From: Scilla litardierei
Taxonomy: Eukaryota; Streptophyta; Magnoliopsida; Asparagales; Asparagaceae
Direction of reading: 5' to 3'
NCBI GenBank assembly: GCA_030789695.1
Contig: CM061139.1
Span: 199,737,641 to 199,801,640 of the forward strand
DNA: 64,000 bases
The first letter of the stretch is position 1; every line of letters begins with the position of its first letter. Made by a program: the position numbers and the translations under genes. The notes under the pieces are model-generated. The model searched no databases. It was not told where the DNA came from and worked only from the letters and a program-made list of their open reading frames with translations. Positions 61,629 to 64,000 of the stretch are shown one piece after another.

Positions 61629-61850
61629 TTTTTTTTTTCTTGATCTATCAGAAAGCAGGAAACATGGGTCGTGGAACACGGATACCCCGTCTTGATCGCT
61701 TAATCCCGAACACGGAGAAGCCAGGTCCATCGGAGTCCTAAAAGCTAGAAAATAAAGAAAATTAAAAAGGGATATGAGTAGTTGGATTTGAACCCGGGCA
61801 TCCAGCGAAACAGCCGGATGATTCAATTCAACCACTAGGATAAGCACCAG
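61629..61850 (-). mobile_element. tRNA-derived SINE
   Basis: On the minus strand the head has a pol III A-box-like TATCCTAGTGGTTGAA and a B box GGTTCAAATCC spaced as in a tRNA, then an unrelated body and a terminal A-rich tail (aagaaaaaaaaaa). Flanking 14-mers aactcggggcaaga (61615-61628) and agttcgggacaaga (61851-61864) are a target duplication with three mismatches. The arms do not fold as a whole functional tRNA. Length is about 222 bp, typical for plant SINEs. Confidence 0.8.
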
Positions 61851-61864
61851 AGTTCGGGACAAGA

Positions 61865-63085
61865 GTTCTGTTGACACGATCACACGACAATTTTCTTTAA
61901 CCACAACTAAGGCGGCGGGGCCCACTTAATATAAAACAGCAAAAAAAAAGACATTTCTAATTCACATAAAGCATGTCCGGTTTCTTCTATTTATACAAGA
62001 AAGTTGGATGAGATCATAAATATTTATCTGACACCGTAACTTTTCAATTCATTTTATATTTAAACAGACAAAGTTTTGCTCTTATCAAACACCGATTTCA
62101 CATTTTCAAAAGATATCAACCCATTTTCGACTTGCCAAACAAACCCTAAAAGTGCAGACGAAATATTATGTTTGCTAGTAGTTTCACGCATCTAAATTGA
62201 CCAACTCGTCGTACATTAAAAGACATACAAGAAGGAAAAAAAGGACGTTAGTTCCAAGTTCCAACTGCCAATCTCACAGCTTGTAATAACCGCGAACCGC
62301 AAAACGAGTTGCCATAAAATTTCTGGGAATTTCACAAATTTCCAGAGGAGGAGGATGGGAGATGAGATGAAAAGAGAGCCATTGGTAAGCTCTGTTTTGT
62401 TTGCCTTAATTTTATTTCCAGTTTTATGGTTTCCACTGTTTTTGCTCTGTTCCCCGTGTTATCTTTTTGTTTTTTTTAATTAAATGGGATATGAAGAAAT
62501 TTTAAAAAAATCTTCCCAGATGTACTCATAGGAGTTTAGAAAGGATTTGAATCCCAGGGCGTCCAGGGTTGGAGTCGAGTAGTAGAGAGCACATAAGGTG
62601 TATGATGAAAATCCACAATGAATCACTGAGCAAAATCAGCAAATCTGAAATACGAGACTCCGTGTGATGACCATGTATGTCACTTTGTTTGAAGTTTTAA
62701 GTGTATGGTTTCACAACAATTTTTTTAAAAAAAGATATTCGGGTTGGCCGGCAGGATAGATTGAGGGGTATTCTAACTTACGTTTGTTTCATATGTACGG
62801 TTGGTTGTTATTTGGATTTGCCGTCTTATTAGCTGTACTAATCAATGTGGCCGGTAGATATAAATATGTAAAATTGATACGTCTCATTTCATTTTCCCCA
62901 TTTGATAGACATTGCAGATTCCAAAAATCTAGTATGTTCGAATCAATGCAGTTTCTTAAAGACAAAGATAATAGCTGGGGGGTCAGACTAGAATCATGTT
63001 AATTGTCCTCTTCCTTTCCTAATTTCTTTTTAAGCTCTAAAAATATATTTTTTCACTGTTGGTTGTTGTTTGTTATGCCGACAAC
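61865..63085. other. Intergenic, no gene recognised
   Basis: Contains AT-rich DNA and short frames. A sequence ATGGGAGATGAGATGAAAAG followed by ...ccattg|gtaagctc at 62356-62392 could be a tiny first exon, but nothing downstream supports it. A 72-codon frame at 62784 is not recognised. Confidence 0.45.
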
Positions 63086-63209
63086 AGATCATGTTGCAGT
63101 ATTGAGGTATTACAAAAACAAAAAACAAAAAAACTCTTCTGACTCGGAGTTGGTAGCCTTTCTCACAAATCGTTATTCCTGGCTTCCCAATATCCAAATT
63201 CCATTGAGG
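63086..63209 (+). pseudogene. Relic exon of a second DFR/TKPR-like reductase
   Basis: The frame encodes SELVAFLTNRYSWLPNIQIP and ends CATTGAG followed by GTTAGT, a donor-like site. The reductase exon 5 has [17 protein letters not shown] with its donor at the same point (60039). An A-rich tract replaces the upstream part of the exon, and the catalytic exons are not seen. It is best explained as a decayed duplicate 2.7 kb downstream of the intact gene. Confidence 0.65.
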
Positions 63210-64000
63210 TTAGTACTCGGGATAATTTCGAAATGATATTATTTGATTAATTATTTCCAATGTTACTCACGTTGCGAAATTTATAGACAAATGAATATCT
63301 TTTAAAATACTTTTATTTAATTTTTTAATTTGGAACGGGTATTGTCATAGGCAAGTGATCTGATCAACTCTCCTTTCAAATGTCAATGAACCATCACGTG
63401 ATCTCCATACATCACAACAACAACTAAGAACATTAACGAATCGAATCCAAACAAAGGCATCGGCTTCAACTCTTCTGATGCTCAAATGAGAACCTGAAGG
63501 AGAGATAATTTAATATATGAAATGTGAGAATATTGAGAATGAGATGAGCTCACCTTCTCCCCACTAAGAGGGTTATATATAGAGTTTTTGAAGTGATATT
63601 TTGGTAATTCAACTTTGTTAATATGCCCTTCATTTTTTAGGTTAGGTCTTATTGGGCCTGTTTTAGCTCTTGAACCCATGTGTCTTTCCTGATGATGGGC
63701 TTGAGGTCATATTATTTGATGATATATCACTAGGAACCTTAAAATAAAATATAAAATATTATTAGACAAACTTTATTTTTTTATTTTAGGGTAATTGTTA
63801 GGTTTCCTTTAAACTATAATCATTATTATTGGCTACCCAGTATTCGAGAACCTTTCCAAAGCTGGCATCATGCGAGTTAGTCTAAGGTTCCAAAGCTGGC
63901 ATCATGCGAGTTAGTCTAAGGTTCGGGGAGCAGAGCCACAGACCTAAATTTTTTGGGTGTTGATTTGACTTTATTTTCTATACGTGTAATCGTTGAGGGG
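63210..64000. other. Terminal intergenic segment
   Basis: No gene is recognised. It includes the 34-bp tandem duplication at 63854-63921. Confidence 0.5.
63854..63921. repeat. Perfect 34-bp tandem duplication
   Basis: A unit starting TTCCAAAGCTGGCATCATGC and ending ctaagg occurs twice with no difference, followed by ttcgggg. Confidence 0.95.

Noticed and set aside
61780..61852. Possible tRNA gene on the minus strand
   Set aside because: A and B boxes are present but the acceptor and T stems do not pair, and the unit has a SINE body, A-tail and target duplication.
62356..62392. Tiny first exon (ATGGGAGATGAG... followed by GTAAGC)
   Set aside because: Looks plausible as a start plus donor, but no downstream exon or family match supports it.
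62784..63002. Small membrane protein of 72 residues
   Set aside because: One hydrophobic stretch in AT-rich DNA, with no homologue recognised and no promoter or splice evidence.

Overview
This is nuclear DNA from a flowering plant. It has spliced GT-AG genes, an S-domain receptor kinase, a plant type III polyketide synthase with the family's conserved intron, and dense nested LTR retrotransposons. The very GC-rich first exon of the receptor kinase, followed by more AT-rich later exons, resembles a monocot-type GC gradient, but the sequence does not settle the lineage.

Layout. 1-1119: AT-rich, nothing recognised. 1120-6244: a decayed Tnt1-like Copia element on the minus strand. 7882-9104: a truncated S-domain receptor kinase relic. 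10185-18110: a large composite with inverted-repeat ends carrying broken pieces of at least two cellular genes, itself hit by a gag-only LTR element (12211-16876, target duplication gaaat) and a foldback element. 18147-24862: a Copia element with very short LTRs (target duplication aagat) and a striking GC-rich palindromic leader. 26016-29846: a complete seven-exon S-domain receptor kinase (831 aa). 31570-34250: a patchwork of LTR pieces between perfect 27-bp direct repeats. 35358-36914 (minus): a two-exon type III polyketide synthase (401 aa). 37497-57786: a 20.3-kb transposon nest. 58676-60415 (plus): a six-exon NADPH-dependent reductase of the DFR/CCR/TKPR type (331 aa). 60416-64000: intergenic, with a tRNA-derived SINE and a relic exon of a second reductase.

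The main biological point is the polyketide synthase/reductase pair. The synthase has Gly, Leu and Val at the CHS positions 197, 256 and 338, the combination reported for Aloe octaketide synthase, rather than the Thr/Gly/Ser of chalcone synthase. The reductase is transcribed divergently from it. Removing the nest, which is flanked by a ctaac duplication, puts the two start codons only about 1.47 kb apart across a tandem-repeat promoter. The pair looks like a small candidate polyketide cluster whose shared promoter was split by transposition. A degraded reductase exon about 2.7 kb downstream suggests local reductase duplication.

The nest can be read in order: a Copia element entered the shared promoter; a hAT element entered its 5' LTR (the 3' LTR preserves the empty site); a 1.7-kb LTR element entered the hAT and collapsed to a solo LTR with a perfect actac duplication; and two gag-less Tat-type Gypsy copies sit as a convergent inverted pair in the same LTR, with loss of the rest of it.
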